Shown: piece by piece, positions 26,131 through 36,010 of the stretch
Position numbering within the stretch: position 1 is the first letter of the stretch
Layout: every line of letters begins with the position of its first letter
NCBI GenBank assembly: GCA_028279275.1
Contig: JANQOB010000006.1
Coordinates: 124,001-188,000 of the forward strand
DNA: 64,000 bases
Direction: 5' to 3'
Origin: Gammaproteobacteria bacterium
GTDB taxonomy: Bacteria; Pseudomonadota; Gammaproteobacteria; UBA4575
Notes under the pieces: generated by a model
Told to the model about the DNA's origin: nothing
The model's database searches: none
The model's input: only the letters and a program-made list of their open reading frames with translations
Position numbers and translations under genes: made by a program

Positions 26131-27153
26131 CTAACCACCAATATATGACATCTCCACTTTTGGAAGTAAAACGGTTTCAGATGTTCTTAATTCAGAGTAA
26201 CGGTCATTACGTTTTTTCCAAATTGCACTGATCACGTCTTTAATATGATTATCGTCTGCACCTTCGCGAAGAAGATGACGTAAATCTTTACCTTGTGTGG
26301 CAAATAAGCAGGTATATAACTTTCCTTCTGCTGAAAGTCTTGCACGCGTGCAGGTTTGGCAAAATGGTTGGGTAACGGATGAAATAATTCCGATTTCCCC
26401 TCCACCATCTTTGTATTGCCAACGCTTAGCTACTTCTCCATGATAATTTGCTTCCGCAGGTTCTATAGATAGCTCCTGGTTAATCACATTTGCAATTTCT
26501 TTTGCCGGGAACACATCATCCATTTGCCATTGGTTGGTACTGCCTACATCCATGAATTCAATAAAGCGCAAAATAATTCCACTATTATGAAAATGTTTTG
26601 CCATTGGAAGAATAGAGTGTTCATTTACACCCTTTTTCACCACCATATTAATTTTAATGGGATCTAGACCCACAGTTTGTGCATTTTCAATTGCAGTTAG
26701 AACTTTATCTACATCAAAAGCTACGTCACTAATATTTTTAAATGTTTCATCATCTAGCGCATCTAGACTAATGGTTATGCGTTGCAATCCTGCATTTTTA
26801 AGTTGTTTTGCTACGTCAGAAGTAAGTAAAACACCATTAGTGGTTAAACTAATATCTTCAATGCCATCAATCTTGGAAAGCTGTTGAATGAGGATAGGAA
26901 GGTTTTTTCTCAATAAGGGTTCGCCACCGGTTAAACGAATTTTTTTTACGCCAAGTAGCGCAAATATTTTGGAGATTCGGGTTATTTCTTCAAAACTAAG
27001 TAAATCATCTCTGCGTAAAAACTCATATTCAGAATTAAAAACCTCTTTCGGCATACAATAAGTGCAACGGAAGTTACAACGATCCGTGACCGATATTCTT
27101 AGATCCCGAATAGGCCGTGATAAGGTATCTTGTATTTGAGTATTTGTTTGCAT
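26131..27153 (-). CDS. moaA: GTP 3',8-cyclase MoaA
   Basis: 340 aa radical SAM enzyme. The N-terminal [4Fe-4S] cluster motif CNFRCTYC has Cys26, Cys30 and Cys33. The SAM-binding GGEPL (RLTGGEPLLRK) follows. The second cluster site near the C-terminus is FCQTCTRARLSAEGKLYTC. The chain ends with Gly-Gly, the double glycine needed for the first cyclisation step. With MoaC it converts GTP to cPMP. No moaC is in the window. The gene is convergent with moaB and divergent from a DASS transporter gene (81-nt gap). Confidence 0.96.
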   Translation of the reverse strand: MQTNTQIQDTLSRPIRDLRISVTDRCNFRCTYCMPKEVFNSEYEFLRRDDLLSFEEITRISKIFALLGVKKIRLTGGEPLLRKNLPILIQQLSKIDGIEDISLTTNGVLLTSDVAKQLKNAGLQRITISLDALDDETFKNISDVAFDVDKVLTAIENAQTVGLDPIKINMVVKKGVNEHSILPMAKHFHNSGIILRFIEFMDVGSTNQWQMDDVFPAKEIANVINQELSIEPAEANYHGEVAKRWQYKDGGGEIGIISSVTQPFCQTCTRARLSAEGKLYTCLFATQGKDLRHLLREGADDNHIKDVISAIWKKRNDRYSELRTSETVLLPKVEMSYIGG

Positions 27154-27234
27154 TACAAAGTAAATTAGTATCCTTCTGATATTCTATCGAAAGGGAATTT
27201 TTAAAGGTATATCAAAGCATTAGACTAAAGAGAT

Positions 27235-28746
27235 ATGAACTCTGCTCAATTCAAGGTTATTTGGCTTATTTTAGGCCCAATATTGTCTTTGGTAGTTTAT
27301 TGGTGGCTACCTGATCAATACATCGCTAGTGATGGCAAGGAAACTCTCCTCCCACACCCTGCCAAAGCAACCATAGCCTTGTTGGTGTGGATGGCTACCT
27401 GGTGGCTAACCGAGGCCACACACATCACTGTTACAGCATTACTCCCTATTGCATTGTTTCCATTATTTGAGGTGGCTTCCATTAAAGACGCAACGGCTCC
27501 ATATGCTTCTCATATTATATTCTTGTTCTTAGGCGGCTTTATTATTGCTATCGCAATCCAACGTTGGAATTTAGATAAGCGCATCGCACTAGGTATTCTC
27601 ACAAAAATTGGTAGCTCCCCTTCTAGAATTGTAGGGGGCTTTATGTTGGCCACTGCTTTTCTAAGTGCCTTTATCTCAAATACCGCAACTACAGCAATGA
27701 TGCTACCAATTGGCTTAAGTGTTATTGCACTACTAACAGGAAAAGAATTCAAACAACGTGCTTTTGCGACCTGCATTATGTTAAGCATTGCATATGCCGC
27801 TAATATTGGCGGAATTGCAACAGTAATTGGTACCGCTCCCAATTTATTTGTAGCTTCTTTTATCAAAGATGCAATTGATACTCCTTTTCAGCAAGATATT
27901 AGTTTCTTGCAATGGTCTAAAGTAGGCGTACCCGTAGTATGTGTTTTATTACCTATTGCTTGGTGGTTGTTAACCAAGCTAATTTACAAAATAGACAAAA
28001 TTACATTGCAACACTCTTCAGAATCTCTATTAGAACAAAAGTACGCGCTTGGAAAAATGAGTTATGAAGAAAAAATGGTTTGTATGGTTTTTTCTTTTAC
28101 AGTTTTTTTGTGGCTAAGTCGCACATTCTTACAGGGCCTAGAGTTTTCGTTTAACGAAAACAGCTATAAACCATTATCTGGCCTTACAGACTCAAGTATT
28201 GCAATTTTTTCTGCTATTTTGTTGTTTCTGATTCCGACCAAATCAACAAGCAATTCCTTTGTTTTGCAATGGGAGAATTTAAAAGAGTTGCCTTGGGGAA
28301 TATTAATATTGTTAGGCGGAGGTTTAAGTTTGGCCGCTGCTGTAAAAGCAAATGGTGTAACTGAATTTATTGGCGCACAAGCTACGATTCTTTCTGTGTT
28401 ACCTCCATTATTAATTCTTTTAATTATTGTAACTGCAGTAGTCTTTTTAACAGAGCTGACATCAAACACTGCAACAACTGCAACACTTGTACCTGTTCTC
28501 GCCGCTATTGCCCCTGTTTTAAATATACATCCTTATGTGCTCATTATTCCTGCAGCAATTGCAGCAAGTTGTGCGTTTATGCTTCCTATCGCAACACCTC
28601 CTAACGCTATCGTATTTGGATCAGGCCATATCTCTATGCAAGAGATGCGTAAAACAGGTTTTTGGCTAAATTTGTTAAGTATATTAATCCTCACCACTCT
28701 AGCGTATGGATTAAGCACTTACTTAATAAAAATACTGGAAGCTTAA
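27235..28746 (+). CDS. DASS (SLC13) family sodium/dicarboxylate symporter
   Basis: 503 aa, strongly hydrophobic with about 11-12 membrane spans. The two DASS signature SNT motifs are present: ISNTATTAMMLPIGL near residue 155 and LTSNTATTATLVPVL near 407. Each is followed by the re-entrant hairpin pattern and IGTAPNLFVASF or IATPPNAIVFGSG. The family (VcINDY-like) takes up succinate, fumarate, malate or related anions with sodium; sulfate-type members also exist. Substrate is inferred from overall resemblance. It is convergent with a PEP mutase/isocitrate lyase family gene (12-nt gap), which may use a related C4 acid. Confidence 0.9.
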   Translation: MNSAQFKVIWLILGPILSLVVYWWLPDQYIASDGKETLLPHPAKATIALLVWMATWWLTEATHITVTALLPIALFPLFEVASIKDATAPYASHIIFLFLGGFIIAIAIQRWNLDKRIALGILTKIGSSPSRIVGGFMLATAFLSAFISNTATTAMMLPIGLSVIALLTGKEFKQRAFATCIMLSIAYAANIGGIATVIGTAPNLFVASFIKDAIDTPFQQDISFLQWSKVGVPVVCVLLPIAWWLLTKLIYKIDKITLQHSSESLLEQKYALGKMSYEEKMVCMVFSFTVFLWLSRTFLQGLEFSFNENSYKPLSGLTDSSIAIFSAILLFLIPTKSTSNSFVLQWENLKELPWGILILLGGGLSLAAAVKANGVTEFIGAQATILSVLPPLLILLIIVTAVVFLTELTSNTATTATLVPVLAAIAPVLNIHPYVLIIPAAIAASCAFMLPIATPPNAIVFGSGHISMQEMRKTGFWLNLLSILILTTLAYGLSTYLIKILEA

Positions 28747-28758
28747 AGTAATACTTAT

Positions 28759-29637
28759 TTACTTAACTCCATATTTTTCAGACTGCATATACTTATCCTC
28801 CACCCCAATCAAATCATTAAACTCTTCAAAGTTTAATAAATTGTTTTCCATTCCTATTGTGGTTCCATCATTATGAAGCTTGGTATAAATATCACGCATA
28901 ATTTTACCTGCGGCATATAAACCCGTAAGGGGATAAAGAATGAGGTGAAAACCCATATCAGCGAGTTCATCTTTTTGAAGGACAGGTGTTTTTCCTCCTT
29001 CTATCATATTTGCAACATTGGGGTGTGGTGATTCTTTACCTATTCTTTTTAACTGCTCTAAAGAACCAGGTGCTTCTACAAAACTAGCATTTGCACCTAT
29101 CTCTCGCGCAGCTTTTACCCGTGCGATTGCCTCATCCAAACCTAAAACCGCTTCTGCATCGGTGCGCGCGACAATAAAAAAATCACTAGTACCTCTTGCA
29201 TCCACTGCAGCCTGGATTTTATATAAGTATTCTTCACGTTCGATTACTTTTTTATTTCGCATATGCCCGCATTTTTTAGGCCACACTTGATCTTCCAAAA
29301 AGCATCCCTTGGCGCCAGCATCGATTAATTGTGTAACGGTTCGATGAACATTAAGAGGATTTCCATAGCCAGTATCAGCGTCCACGATTATCGGCATAGA
29401 GACACTACTACATATCGCACGTGCTCGATCAACGACTTCAGTTTGTGTGAGCAAACCAAAATCGGGTTCGCCTATTGTGGCTGCTGCAAGCGAATATCCT
29501 GATATGAATCCCATAGGAAAGCCTACTTGCTCGGCTATTTTGGCAGAAAGTGTGTCATAGATTCCAGGGAACGCCAAAGCGCCCACTCTATCTAACACGC
29601 TCTGAATACTATTATTTGGGACGTTTTTATTAGGCAT
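28759..29637 (-). CDS. isocitrate lyase/PEP mutase superfamily enzyme
   Basis: 292 aa. Motifs: RVGALAFPGIYDTLSA at the N-terminus, VDADTGYGNP (metal-binding Asp), EDQVWPKKCGHM near 115-125 (the K-K-C-G-H active-site loop of the lyases) and ARTDAE. The size and loop fit the PrpB-like group, which includes methylisocitrate lyase, 2,3-dimethylmalate lyase and oxaloacetate decarboxylases. No prpC, prpD or acnD gene is near, so methylisocitrate lyase cannot be claimed from context. The C-terminus is a little longer than a minimal PrpB core. Good family call, unknown substrate. Confidence 0.87.
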   Translation of the reverse strand: MPNKNVPNNSIQSVLDRVGALAFPGIYDTLSAKIAEQVGFPMGFISGYSLAAATIGEPDFGLLTQTEVVDRARAICSSVSMPIIVDADTGYGNPLNVHRTVTQLIDAGAKGCFLEDQVWPKKCGHMRNKKVIEREEYLYKIQAAVDARGTSDFFIVARTDAEAVLGLDEAIARVKAAREIGANASFVEAPGSLEQLKRIGKESPHPNVANMIEGGKTPVLQKDELADMGFHLILYPLTGLYAAGKIMRDIYTKLHNDGTTIGMENNLLNFEEFNDLIGVEDKYMQSEKYGVK

Positions 29638-29768
29638 ATTTGTTAGCTTATAGTTTGTTATGTATATTAGTACACTGTATCGGAACTTTCGAGTTATCCA
29701 TAAATTCTAAGTTAAAATCAGCGTACTATTTGCTTAGTTTGCTAATAATTTTATCCGCTTAAACAACT

Positions 29769-30278
29769 ATGAAACCTAAAATTTCAATTTTGACTATTCG
29801 CTTATCTATATTCTTAGCTTTGTTTCTTCTTTGCAGTAGCTCAATAGCATCCGACTGGACAGAAGTAAGAACGCTAGAAGGCAAATTTACAACTTTATCT
29901 CAACATTTTGAAAAAGATAAATGGACGCTTGTAATGCTGTGGACAATGGATTGTGGGATTTGTCAGCGCGAATATCCGATTATTTCAGAATTTCATGACA
30001 AGCATAAAGACACAAAGGCAAAAGTAATTGGGGTATCTTTAGACGGATATTCTAAACTGGATAAAATTACTGAGCATATTGAAGAAATGCCCATGACTTT
30101 TGGTAATCTCATTGGCGAGCTTACGGTTGTTGCATTTAATTATCAAACTGCTACCGAAGAGACGCTGCGTGGAACACCTACCTTTTTAATGTTCAATCCA
30201 GATGGATACCTAGTGGGACACAACCCAGGACCCGTTAAGCCTGAAGCACTTGAAGATTTTATATCTCGAAAAAATTAA
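29769..30278 (+). CDS. exported TlpA-like thioredoxin (CGIC)
   Basis: 169 aa. Signal peptide (~9-27, LSIFLALFLLCSSSIASD), then a thioredoxin fold with the active site MDCGICQ. The usual CGPC is replaced by CGIC, with ICQREYP after it. The cis-Pro region (RGTPTFLMFNPDGYLVG) is intact. The protein should be a periplasmic reductant or oxidant of disulfides. It stands alone between divergent and convergent neighbours, with no cytochrome maturation genes adjacent. The unusual middle residue could shift the redox potential, but this is only inference. Confidence 0.82.
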   Translation: MKPKISILTIRLSIFLALFLLCSSSIASDWTEVRTLEGKFTTLSQHFEKDKWTLVMLWTMDCGICQREYPIISEFHDKHKDTKAKVIGVSLDGYSKLDKITEHIEEMPMTFGNLIGELTVVAFNYQTATEETLRGTPTFLMFNPDGYLVGHNPGPVKPEALEDFISRKN

Positions 30279-30288
30279 ACTGATTAAC

Positions 30289-30654
30289 TCAATTTCTATC
30301 TAAGGCATATTTGACCAATACTTCTAGTTCTATGTATTCTAGAACTGAGCTATGTGTTGCTTTTAAATAAATATTGGGTGCTTTATTCTCTTCCAAAGCT
30401 TCAATCCAACGCTGCACACATAAGCACCATTTATCACCCGGTTTTAAACCTGGAAAGTCTGCCTCTGGATAAGGCGTCATTAAATCATTACCTTTTGATT
30501 TAGAAAATTCCAAGAACTCTTTTGTAACATTCGCACAAACTGTATGCATTCCTATGTCATGTTCATCGGTATCACAACGCCCATTCCGATAATATCCTGT
30601 TAGCAACTCTTCACAACAACTCTGTAAATCCCCACCAAGTACATTTTTTTGCAT
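30289..30654 (-). CDS. DUF2237 family protein
   Basis: 121 aa. Whole-length match in pattern to DUF2237: NVLGG-DLQSCC near the start, TGYYRNGRCDTDEHDIGMHTVCA (two conserved Cys and a His), EFLEFSKSKGNDLMTPYPEA and PGDKWCLCVQRWIEA. Conserved Cys and acidic residues suggest metal binding. The biochemical role of the family is unknown. Ribosome site AAGGG lies about 8 nt before the ATG. It is convergent with the thioredoxin gene and preceded on its own strand by an EamA transporter (23-nt gap). Confidence 0.85.
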   Translation of the reverse strand: MQKNVLGGDLQSCCEELLTGYYRNGRCDTDEHDIGMHTVCANVTKEFLEFSKSKGNDLMTPYPEADFPGLKPGDKWCLCVQRWIEALEENKAPNIYLKATHSSVLEYIELEVLVKYALDRN

Positions 30655-30677
30655 CCTATTTCCCTTTAGTTTTATTT

Positions 30678-31580
30678 TTAAAATCTAGCAAATGATAAAT
30701 TCTTTCGCTGTGCAATCGCAATTCCAAGCAATATTATAATCAATGCAATTATTGCATTAATACCAATCTTTTCATTTAAAAACACAACACCTATCATAAC
30801 GGCCCATACAGGTATTAAATAATTTATCTGCGATAAAAATGATGGTCCTACTCTCGCAATGACTGCAAAATAAATAATTGTGGCTAAAGCTGTAGGGAAA
30901 ATACCTAATAAAAATAAAGAAACAAATTCAATACTATTCACTGAAAATTCCCAATCGTAATTTGATAAAAATACGAAGGGCAACATAAGCACGCTGGCGA
31001 TCAACAGTACAGCACCCGACATCGCAACAAACCCTTCTTTTGGTAGTCGTTTTGCAATTATTGTATTTATTGCATAACTTACAGCTCCACCTAATATTGC
31101 TAGCATTGCAAGTAGTCTATCCATATCATTTTCAAAATTTGCTAATGCACTTTGACCAAACAACACAAGTATTCCAATAAACCCTAAAATAAATCCAATA
31201 ACTTTATTCAGTGATAACTTTTCATCTACAACAAAAAAATGCGCTAAAACAATTGTCGTTAGTGGCATGATGGCCATCAGAATTCCTGCGATGCTGCTAT
31301 CTACGGTTAGTTGACCCCAGCTAATGAGGTAAAAAGGCAAACAGTTGCCAAAAAAGGCTAACGCTACTAACAAACCTAGACGTCCTTTAATAAACGCAAA
31401 TGAATCACACCTTAATAATGAAACTAAAACTAAAAAAATAGCAGCAATAGTAATTCTACCTGCTGCAACAACTGCAGGCGGATACTCCTGTACGGAAATT
31501 TTGATAAGCATGAATGCACTCCCAAACATAATGACAAGTGCCGCCATGCCAAGCCAGTCTAGTGGCTTTGCATTGTACAT
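30678..31580 (-). CDS. EamA/DMT family transporter
   Basis: 300 aa with about ten membrane helices in two repeated EamA halves. Family signs are the first-half LISWGQLTVDSSIAGILMAI with PLTTIVLAHFFVVDEKL, and the second-half LLGIFPTALATIIYFAVI with SFLSQINYLIPVWAVMIG and NEKIG. Members export amino acids, metabolites or nucleotide sugars. The sequence does not show which substrate. It is probably co-transcribed with the DUF2237 gene. Confidence 0.88.
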   Translation of the reverse strand: MYNAKPLDWLGMAALVIMFGSAFMLIKISVQEYPPAVVAAGRITIAAIFLVLVSLLRCDSFAFIKGRLGLLVALAFFGNCLPFYLISWGQLTVDSSIAGILMAIMPLTTIVLAHFFVVDEKLSLNKVIGFILGFIGILVLFGQSALANFENDMDRLLAMLAILGGAVSYAINTIIAKRLPKEGFVAMSGAVLLIASVLMLPFVFLSNYDWEFSVNSIEFVSLFLLGIFPTALATIIYFAVIARVGPSFLSQINYLIPVWAVMIGVVFLNEKIGINAIIALIIILLGIAIAQRKNLSFARF

Positions 31581-31619
31581 TGTAGATTTGAATCCCTAGA
31601 GATTAATTAGAAAATGCCT

Positions 31620-33080
31620 TTAGTAGCGAACTAATACATCATAACTTAATGTAGTTTTTCCTTCAGCAGGAATTTTAACTCTCCACTCTGCAGTACCTGC
31701 AGCTACTTTTTTATGTTTATGGCTTTCTTGCTTCATTTTCCAATCACCAGGGATAGGTTCTTGAACTACTACTTCAATTTCTTCGTCCTTAGCATTTTTA
31801 AGATCGATTTGAAAGCTTGCTGTATATGCGTAGCTATATTTCCCTATTGCATGAGCTTTCTTGAACTGAGTTTGTTTCTTATCAGCTGTGACATCAAATG
31901 CATCACCTAGTTTTAATCTTACTTCTTCATTTTTTGGCGTATGATCAATATGATCTTCACCTATAAACTGCGCATTACCCGATTTGTCGTTTTTATATAC
32001 GCGCACAACACCTTTGGGTAAAGGAAGGCCCAGATTGGATTTTTTATCGTTTTTGAGTTCTACAAAAACCCCTACTTTCATTTTCTGGCCAATTGATCCA
32101 TAAGAACTTTGATAATAGTAACTTTGGCCTTTAAGCAAAAATTCTTTATTAACGGGGATTTTAGTTGCACTTAATAATGAAACTTGTTTGCTTTGATTTT
32201 CTTTTATAGTGGTGGGGCGTTGTAATGTATACAAGTGGTACTCAAACAAGGCCTCTTCAACCATGTCTGCTTCTGCTGCCATCGACGATTGAGCAAGCCT
32301 TTCAAATTTCCTTTTAGCTTCTCTAAAATCATCTTGAACACGATTCACATCACCTGCGACCAATTGTAGCTTTGCATTTTTATACGTAGCACCACTTTGA
32401 TTATTTAATGTTACCCAACCTGTGAGATCAATAAATTGATCTGATTCGTCAAGTTCAGCTACATAATCCGCTTTCCATGACAATCCACCTGTTAAATAAC
32501 TGAGCTGTAATTGTTGGGCTTTCGAAGTTGCACTATTAAGTTCCATCACAAGGGTTGGGCGGTCGCGCAAATTGCCTGGAACTTCATCAAATACAACACG
32601 CCCTGGAATACCCATTTCAATTCGATCTCCGATTTGTAATACCACACCATTGTTGACACTCAATACCACGGCATTGAGCAATTTTTCTTCGCCCGTCGTG
32701 GGATGTGTTTTTACAACCTTGACCTTTTTGCCCACATATTTTTCTAAGAGTTTTTGAGGGGTTAACAAATCAAAATCGAAGTTTTGCTCAATTAAGCGAA
32801 AACCATCAGAATAATTTAGACTGCGGAGTAAGGCAGTTTCAGGACGAATTTGAGCACTTACCTCTCGAAAGGCAAGTTTATTAAATCCACTATCTAAGCG
32901 AATGGTACGCAAATCTTTCACCAGGGCCAGTTGGTCGTTATAAATCGTGACTGCGACTTCAGTTTGATCCTGTAATGTACTTCGATGCTCAGTCACATGA
33001 GTTTTTGCGCTTACCTGACCCAATATCAGGCTTAATAGGAAAGTGATAATGAATACAGACTTGGTTTTGACACGTTTCAT
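31620..33080 (-). CDS. DUF4139 family exported protein
   Basis: 486 aa. Signal peptide (~8-25). The N-terminal part has EVAVTIYNDQLALVKDLRTI, the typical opening of DUF4139 proteins, then LSYLTGGLSWKADYVAELDE with GWVTLNNQSGATYKNAKLQL near 210-240, the family core. The rest is beta-rich to the end (TLSYDVLVRY). AGGA 6 nt before the ATG gives a firm start. DUF4139 proteins are periplasmic or surface-exposed and of unknown function, sometimes called mucoidy inhibitor-like. It is divergent from the J-domain gene across 165 bp. Confidence 0.85.
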   Translation of the reverse strand: MKRVKTKSVFIITFLLSLILGQVSAKTHVTEHRSTLQDQTEVAVTIYNDQLALVKDLRTIRLDSGFNKLAFREVSAQIRPETALLRSLNYSDGFRLIEQNFDFDLLTPQKLLEKYVGKKVKVVKTHPTTGEEKLLNAVVLSVNNGVVLQIGDRIEMGIPGRVVFDEVPGNLRDRPTLVMELNSATSKAQQLQLSYLTGGLSWKADYVAELDESDQFIDLTGWVTLNNQSGATYKNAKLQLVAGDVNRVQDDFREAKRKFERLAQSSMAAEADMVEEALFEYHLYTLQRPTTIKENQSKQVSLLSATKIPVNKEFLLKGQSYYYQSSYGSIGQKMKVGVFVELKNDKKSNLGLPLPKGVVRVYKNDKSGNAQFIGEDHIDHTPKNEEVRLKLGDAFDVTADKKQTQFKKAHAIGKYSYAYTASFQIDLKNAKDEEIEVVVQEPIPGDWKMKQESHKHKKVAAGTAEWRVKIPAEGKTTLSYDVLVRY

Positions 33081-33245
33081 ATGTAATCCTTTATATTTTG
33101 TAGATTTACATACTTAAACGATTGATATAGCCATATGGGTTAAAATAAAGCTAAATAAATTTAAATATGGCAAAGGGAGCCATAACGATATACAAATTTG
33201 AGTAAGGAAACCTCTAATTACCTCTCGTAAAAATTTATCTTTTCT

Positions 33246-33722
33246 ATGAATCAGATCTTAATTATCGCTGGAATTATAGGCATTTTGCTGTTCCTAAGAT
33301 GGCTACGTAAACAGCCGAAGAATAAGCAAGTACAAGCCATTCTAATTTTTGCAGCTATTGTTTTGATTATAATGGCCGCCACAGGAAGACTACACTGGCT
33401 ATTTGCTATCATCGCAGCTGCAGTAGCAATGTTTCAAAAATTTGCAGGTCTATTGAGATTTCTTCCTTTTCTGCAAAGAATATTTTCTGGTTCTTCTACT
33501 GAGAATCCTTCACAGGGGACTAGCAGTAGCGAATATTCCAAAATGACAATTGAGGAAGCCTGTAAAGTGCTAGGCATTGAAAAAGACGCGACTGAAGAAG
33601 AAATTATTGAGGCACACCGAAAATTAATTCAAAAAATTCACCCTGATCGTGGCGGTAATGATTATCTCGCTACAAAAATTAATCAGGCAAAAGATTATAT
33701 GCTGAAAAATTTAAATAAATGA
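33246..33722 (+). CDS. membrane-anchored J-domain protein (TIM14/DjlA-like)
   Basis: 158 aa. N-terminal hydrophobic helices (~4-18, ~29-45 and ~50-64), a Ser-rich linker (~81-97), and a C-terminal J domain (~100-155) with the HPD tripeptide at 132-134 (KIHPDRGGNDY). The layout, with membrane segments first and J domain last, is that of TIM14-like bacterial proteins. It should recruit DnaK to the cytoplasmic face of the inner membrane. The gene is followed after 19 nt by the NorD-like VWA gene on the same strand, so the chaperone may serve that protein or its client complex; this is inference. Confidence 0.88.
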   Translation: MNQILIIAGIIGILLFLRWLRKQPKNKQVQAILIFAAIVLIIMAATGRLHWLFAIIAAAVAMFQKFAGLLRFLPFLQRIFSGSSTENPSQGTSSSEYSKMTIEEACKVLGIEKDATEEEIIEAHRKLIQKIHPDRGGNDYLATKINQAKDYMLKNLNK

Positions 33723-33741
33723 TGAAAGGAATATATTAATT

Positions 33742-36000
33742 ATGTTTTGGAAAAAACAATGGAAAAAACTCCAAAACAAAGATGGAAGTGAGAAATATGA
33801 AATCCCTGCCTACAGCAAAGATGGCGGGCATATTAAATCACTTGAAAGACAAGGAGGATTAACCACGAGTGCATCATACGGTGGCATGGGTGTTCGTGAA
33901 TTGCAATTGAGAATGGAGCTTATCGTCGAACCAATTTTATCAAAGCAAAACAGTGTTTTTGAGCCAGCAAAAGAGCTTGCTGTATTTTCTAAGGTTGACC
34001 AAGATAGATTTTTAGAGTCTGTAGAAAATATATCTAAAGTTAACATCGAACTAGCTTTTATGTTTTGCCAGTTTGGGCCACTAAGCTTGCGATTAGTAGA
34101 CGAAGAAAATTGGGGCGATTGGAATAATAAAATCCTAACAGTCTATGACAAAGAAGGATTAGAGACCGCAGTTAATAGAATAAAAAATGTCGAAAACTAC
34201 ATAAAATCATACACACACGCCCCATCAAATGTTGCGTTAAATGAAATTTCAAGAATTTTAGAAAACTTTATAATTGGGCTAAGTGGTAGAAAGCTATCTA
34301 TTGAAGCCAATGATAGTTTTTACACCGATACTGAACTAATCAGGTTGCCTGATAACATATCTAAATTTGATCGCCAAGAAGATAATTTTGCCGTATACAA
34401 AGCCATGGCAGTTCATCAATGGGCGCAAACTTGGTTTGGTACTTGGAGAATGAATATTGATGCCATGGCTAAAACATATCAAGATCCAGATCGTGCACTA
34501 AAATTATTTCATAAGTTAGAAACCGTAAGATTAGATGCTTGCATTAAACGTGAATTACCGGGCATTGCTAGAACCATAAAAAACTTATTTGGTGAACCGG
34601 ATACGGCAAACTTATCAAAGAAATGGCAATTTGCTATCGAAAAAATGCAAGAAAGTGATACGACAGTTCGAGACACTTTTTTTCTTCTAGAAACTGTCTA
34701 TAAAGAAAATGATTCGCCTGAAGACAGACCATATCAAGGTGAATTAAGGCCTAGAGAAACATGGAAAACTATCAAAGAAAGGACAGATAAAGAAAGAGAA
34801 TTATTTAAAGATAAACTCGCCGAGCTAAAAAATGAAATGCAACAAAAATCCACAGAGCCTTCCATAGATAATGATGTAGCTGAAAATGATGAAGGCTTTA
34901 CTATAGAAATAAATGAAGATGATTCCATGTCAGATAACTTTAGCGTCGAACTACGTTTTGAGGATGAAGTAATTGAACCTCCAGAAGAGTTACAGGAGCT
35001 ATTACGATCAATTATGCAAGACCTTGGAGAAATTCCTGATGAATATTTAATACCAAACACTTATGAAGTCGATGAAATAGAAGACGAGAGTAACGATGAG
35101 AATTTATCCTCTACAATAGAAAATGAAGAAAATTTTTATGTGTACGATGAATGGGACCATTCAAGACAAAAATATAGGAAAGAATGGTGCTACTTAAAAG
35201 AATTAGAAATTAAACCTATTTACGACAACTTTGCTGATTCAACTATACATAAACATCGAAATTTACTAAAACATTTACGTAGTACTTTTGAAGCTCTTCG
35301 TGAGGATGATAAACGTTTAAAAAGACAGCCATATGGTGATGACATTGATTTAGATGCTGTCATAGAGTCGTATACAGATATTAAAAAAGGACTCGAAGCC
35401 TCACAAAATCTTTTTACTAAATCCAGAAAGATTGATCGAAATATAGCGGTAATGTTTATGATTGATATGAGTGGATCAACTGCAGGTTGGATAAATGAAA
35501 TGGAACGTGAGGCTTTAGTTTTATTATGTGAATCGTTACAACTGTTAGGCGACCGTTACGCAATTTATGGTTTTTCCGGGATTACACATGAGCGTTGCGA
35601 GCTATATGTCATTAAAGAGTTAGATGAAGTATATGACAATCAAGTCAAAGCACGTATCAGTGGTATCCAACCACAAGACTATACTCGCATGGGTGCTGCC
35701 ATCCGGCATTTAACAAAAAAACTTCATCAAGTTGAAGCACGCACAAAATTACTCATAACACTTTCTGATGGACGACCCGATGACAAAGATGGATATCGTG
35801 GGCCATATGGAATTGAAGACACAAGACGCGCTTTAATAGAAGCAAAGTTTTTGGGTATACATCCTTTTTGCATAACAATTGATGAAGAAGCAATGGATTA
35901 TTTACAACATATGTATGGCGCAGTTAACTTTGCGGTAATTGATCATGTTGATAAATTGCCCTATAAAGTATCTGATATCTATCGGCGTATCACAGTTTAA
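33742..36000 (+). CDS. NorD/CbbO-like protein with C-terminal VWA domain
   Basis: 752 aa. The N-terminal half is helical without a clear family. A long acidic stretch lies at ~370-480 (many Asp/Glu). The VWA domain (~565-752) has an intact MIDAS: DMSGS near 575, then TLSDGRPDDKDGY and the end PYKVSDIYRRI. These features match NorD and CobT/CbbO-type VWA proteins, which pair with a MoxR AAA+ ATPase (NorQ, CbbQ) to activate metalloenzymes. No MoxR gene and no nitric oxide reductase or rubisco gene is in the window. The only close partner is the J-domain gene 19 nt upstream. The client is therefore unknown. Confidence 0.85.
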   Translation: MFWKKQWKKLQNKDGSEKYEIPAYSKDGGHIKSLERQGGLTTSASYGGMGVRELQLRMELIVEPILSKQNSVFEPAKELAVFSKVDQDRFLESVENISKVNIELAFMFCQFGPLSLRLVDEENWGDWNNKILTVYDKEGLETAVNRIKNVENYIKSYTHAPSNVALNEISRILENFIIGLSGRKLSIEANDSFYTDTELIRLPDNISKFDRQEDNFAVYKAMAVHQWAQTWFGTWRMNIDAMAKTYQDPDRALKLFHKLETVRLDACIKRELPGIARTIKNLFGEPDTANLSKKWQFAIEKMQESDTTVRDTFFLLETVYKENDSPEDRPYQGELRPRETWKTIKERTDKERELFKDKLAELKNEMQQKSTEPSIDNDVAENDEGFTIEINEDDSMSDNFSVELRFEDEVIEPPEELQELLRSIMQDLGEIPDEYLIPNTYEVDEIEDESNDENLSSTIENEENFYVYDEWDHSRQKYRKEWCYLKELEIKPIYDNFADSTIHKHRNLLKHLRSTFEALREDDKRLKRQPYGDDIDLDAVIESYTDIKKGLEASQNLFTKSRKIDRNIAVMFMIDMSGSTAGWINEMEREALVLLCESLQLLGDRYAIYGFSGITHERCELYVIKELDEVYDNQVKARISGIQPQDYTRMGAAIRHLTKKLHQVEARTKLLITLSDGRPDDKDGYRGPYGIEDTRRALIEAKFLGIHPFCITIDEEAMDYLQHMYGAVNFAVIDHVDKLPYKVSDIYRRITV

Positions 36001-36010
36001 CTAATTTAGC

